Source: Bacteroidales bacterium (GTDB taxonomy: Bacteria > Bacteroidota > Bacteroidia > Bacteroidales > UBA10428). From it: a stretch of DNA of 60,614 bases. The stretch lies in assembly GCA_016935435.1 (NCBI GenBank), contig JAFGQZ010000101.1, positions 1 to 60,614 on the forward strand. Reading direction: 5' to 3'. Positions 59,793 through 60,614 of the stretch are shown one piece after another. The notes below the pieces were generated by a model. The model saw nothing but the letters and a program-made list of their open reading frames with translations. It ran no database searches and was not told the DNA's origin. The position numbers and the translations under genes were made by a program. How positions within the stretch are numbered: the first letter of the stretch is position 1; each line of letters opens with the position of its first letter.

Positions 59793-60614
59793 TATTTGCC
59801 TCCTTTCTGTTGTGTGCCACCTACAGTCATTGATTTTACCAGGCAAGTAGGCAGCCCGAAACCTACCGGTATCGATTGCCCGCCCTTTCCGCAAGCGCCT
59901 GCGCCTCCTTTATGAAGTACTAAATCGTTGGCCACCATAGTTATGTTTTCGAGCATTTTGGGGCCGTTGCCCATAATGTTTACATCTTTGATAGGGGAGG
60001 TTAGTTTTCCGTTTTCAATAAGCCTTCCCTGCGAAACATAGAAAGCAAAATCGCCTTCGCCTATTTTTACCTGTCCGTTGCTTACATCTTCAATATAAAT
60101 ACCGTTTCCGGCAGCTTTGATAACGTCATCGGGCAGTTCGTTGCCTGCCAGCATATAGGTATTGCGCATACGTGGCAGGGGGTAATGTTCGTAGCTTTCG
60201 CGGCGTCCGTTGCCTGTTGGCTCAACCCCATAATGTTTAGCCGAAATTTTATCGTGCATATAGCTGGTAAGGATGCCGTTCTCCACCAATACAGTTTTTT
60301 TGCCCGGCACCCCTTCGTCGTCGAAGTTTATTGAGCCCAGCAGGTTGTCGATTGTGCCATCGTCAACAATGGTAACAAAGGGCGATGCAACTTTTTTGCC
60401 AATCATCGAACTGTAGGTCGAAGTATTTTTACGGTTAAAGTCGGCTTCCATGCCATGGCCAATGGCCTCGTGCAATAAAATACCGGTAACCCCGGGGCCC
60501 AGTACTACCGGCATCTCCCCGGCAGGGGGCTGTATGGCGTCGAAAAGCCTTACCGAGCGGGTAACCACCCTTTCGGCAATTTCTTCGGCAGTATCATTGG
60601 TGAAGAACGAAAAA
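59792..60614 (-). CDS. tldD: TldD-type metalloprotease subunit, 5' end outside window
   Basis: The catalytic partner of TldE, cut by the right edge of the window; 273 codons of its 3' part are present. The zinc motif HEAIGHGMEADF (HExxxH) lies in GILLHEAIGHG, and the C-terminus has GKGGQSIPVGFGLPT. The reading frame is open to the last base of the window (FSFFTNDTAEEIAERVV just inside the edge). Stop and the tldE start overlap by one base. Confidence 0.9.
   Translation of the reverse strand, partial: FSFFTNDTAEEIAERVVTRSVRLFDAIQPPAGEMPVVLGPGVTGILLHEAIGHGMEADFNRKNTSTYSSMIGKKVASPFVTIVDDGTIDNLLGSINFDDEGVPGKKTVLVENGILTSYMHDKISAKHYGVEPTGNGRRESYEHYPLPRMRNTYMLAGNELPDDVIKAAGNGIYIEDVSNGQVKIGEGDFAFYVSQGRLIENGKLTSPIKDVNIMGNGPKMLENITMVANDLVLHKGGAGACGKGGQSIPVGFGLPTCLVKSMTVGGTQQKGGK

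Noticed and set aside
1..60614. tRNA, rRNA, CRISPR array, insertion sequence or prophage
   Set aside because: No cloverleaf with a CCA-side stem, no regular spacer repeats, no transposase or integrase motif and no phage structural gene were seen on either strand.

Overview
This 60.6-kb window reads as an ordinary chromosomal stretch of a Bacteroidetes (Bacteroidota) genome, probably Bacteroidales or Marinilabiliales. The evidence is a set of lineage-typical genes: type IX secretion components (PorG-, PorU-, PorV-, PorP/SprF- and GldJ-like), two Skp/OmpH copies after bamA, a CdsZ-type zinc-ribbon protein, WbuC and a DUF6377 regulator. Several promoters match the Bacteroidetes form (TTTG, 19-21 nt, TAnnTTTG). 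I found no rRNA, tRNA, CRISPR array, transposase or phage structural gene. Genus cannot be fixed from this.

Layout. 0.1-6 kb: NADP-type glutamate dehydrogenase, a soluble PAS hybrid histidine kinase, and a convergent two-component pair. 6-10 kb (minus strand): pth, rplY, prs, engB, manA. 10-14.3 kb: DEDDy exonuclease, alpha/beta hydrolase, pdxJ, CBS protein, nadK. 14.4-21.3 kb (plus strand): an envelope block of beta-barrel protein, porG, uppS, bamA, skp, skp, murI. 21.4-25.5 kb: secreted GH16, membrane-anchored DUF6377 regulator and GH30 lipoprotein, which look like a small beta-glucan unit. 25.6-28.6 kb: lemA-TPM-TPM-capA operon. 28.7-31.6 kb: small lipoprotein, double-Usp protein, VTT membrane protein, CoA-binding protein, ispF. 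31.7-40.3 kb: porU-porV divergent from a porP/sprF-like gene, gldJ and murF. 40.4-45.5 kb: orphan receiver protein, two predicted outer-membrane barrels, WbuC cupin, hisS. 45.6-48.4 kb: a tight operon of an exported SOD-like protein, DUF1571 and DUF4105. 48.4-57 kb: a minus-strand M23-M23-PQQ-MerR-Nif3-CdsZ operon divergent from alaS. 57-58.5 kb: a small accessory pocket with a Fic enzyme and a truncated antitoxin. 58.5 kb to the end: tldE and the 3' part of tldD.

How it fits together. Most of the window serves envelope construction and secretion: UppS, MurI and MurF for peptidoglycan, BamA and Skp for barrel assembly, the Por/Gld proteins for type IX export, and two M23 hydrolases for the wall. 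The least explained parts are: (1) the SOD-like/DUF1571/DUF4105 operon, whose SOD-like protein keeps all four metal ligands but has lost the usual second-sphere Tyr, His and Gln; (2) the BRO-N/Fic protein, which uses none of the TCG serine codons common in neighbours, beside an antitoxin remnant; (3) the GH16/DUF6377/GH30 group without SusC/SusD; and (4) a murI promoter set against the arm of a terminator, so that only read-through RNA would fold the hairpin. No single locus can be called a new system from sequence reading alone.
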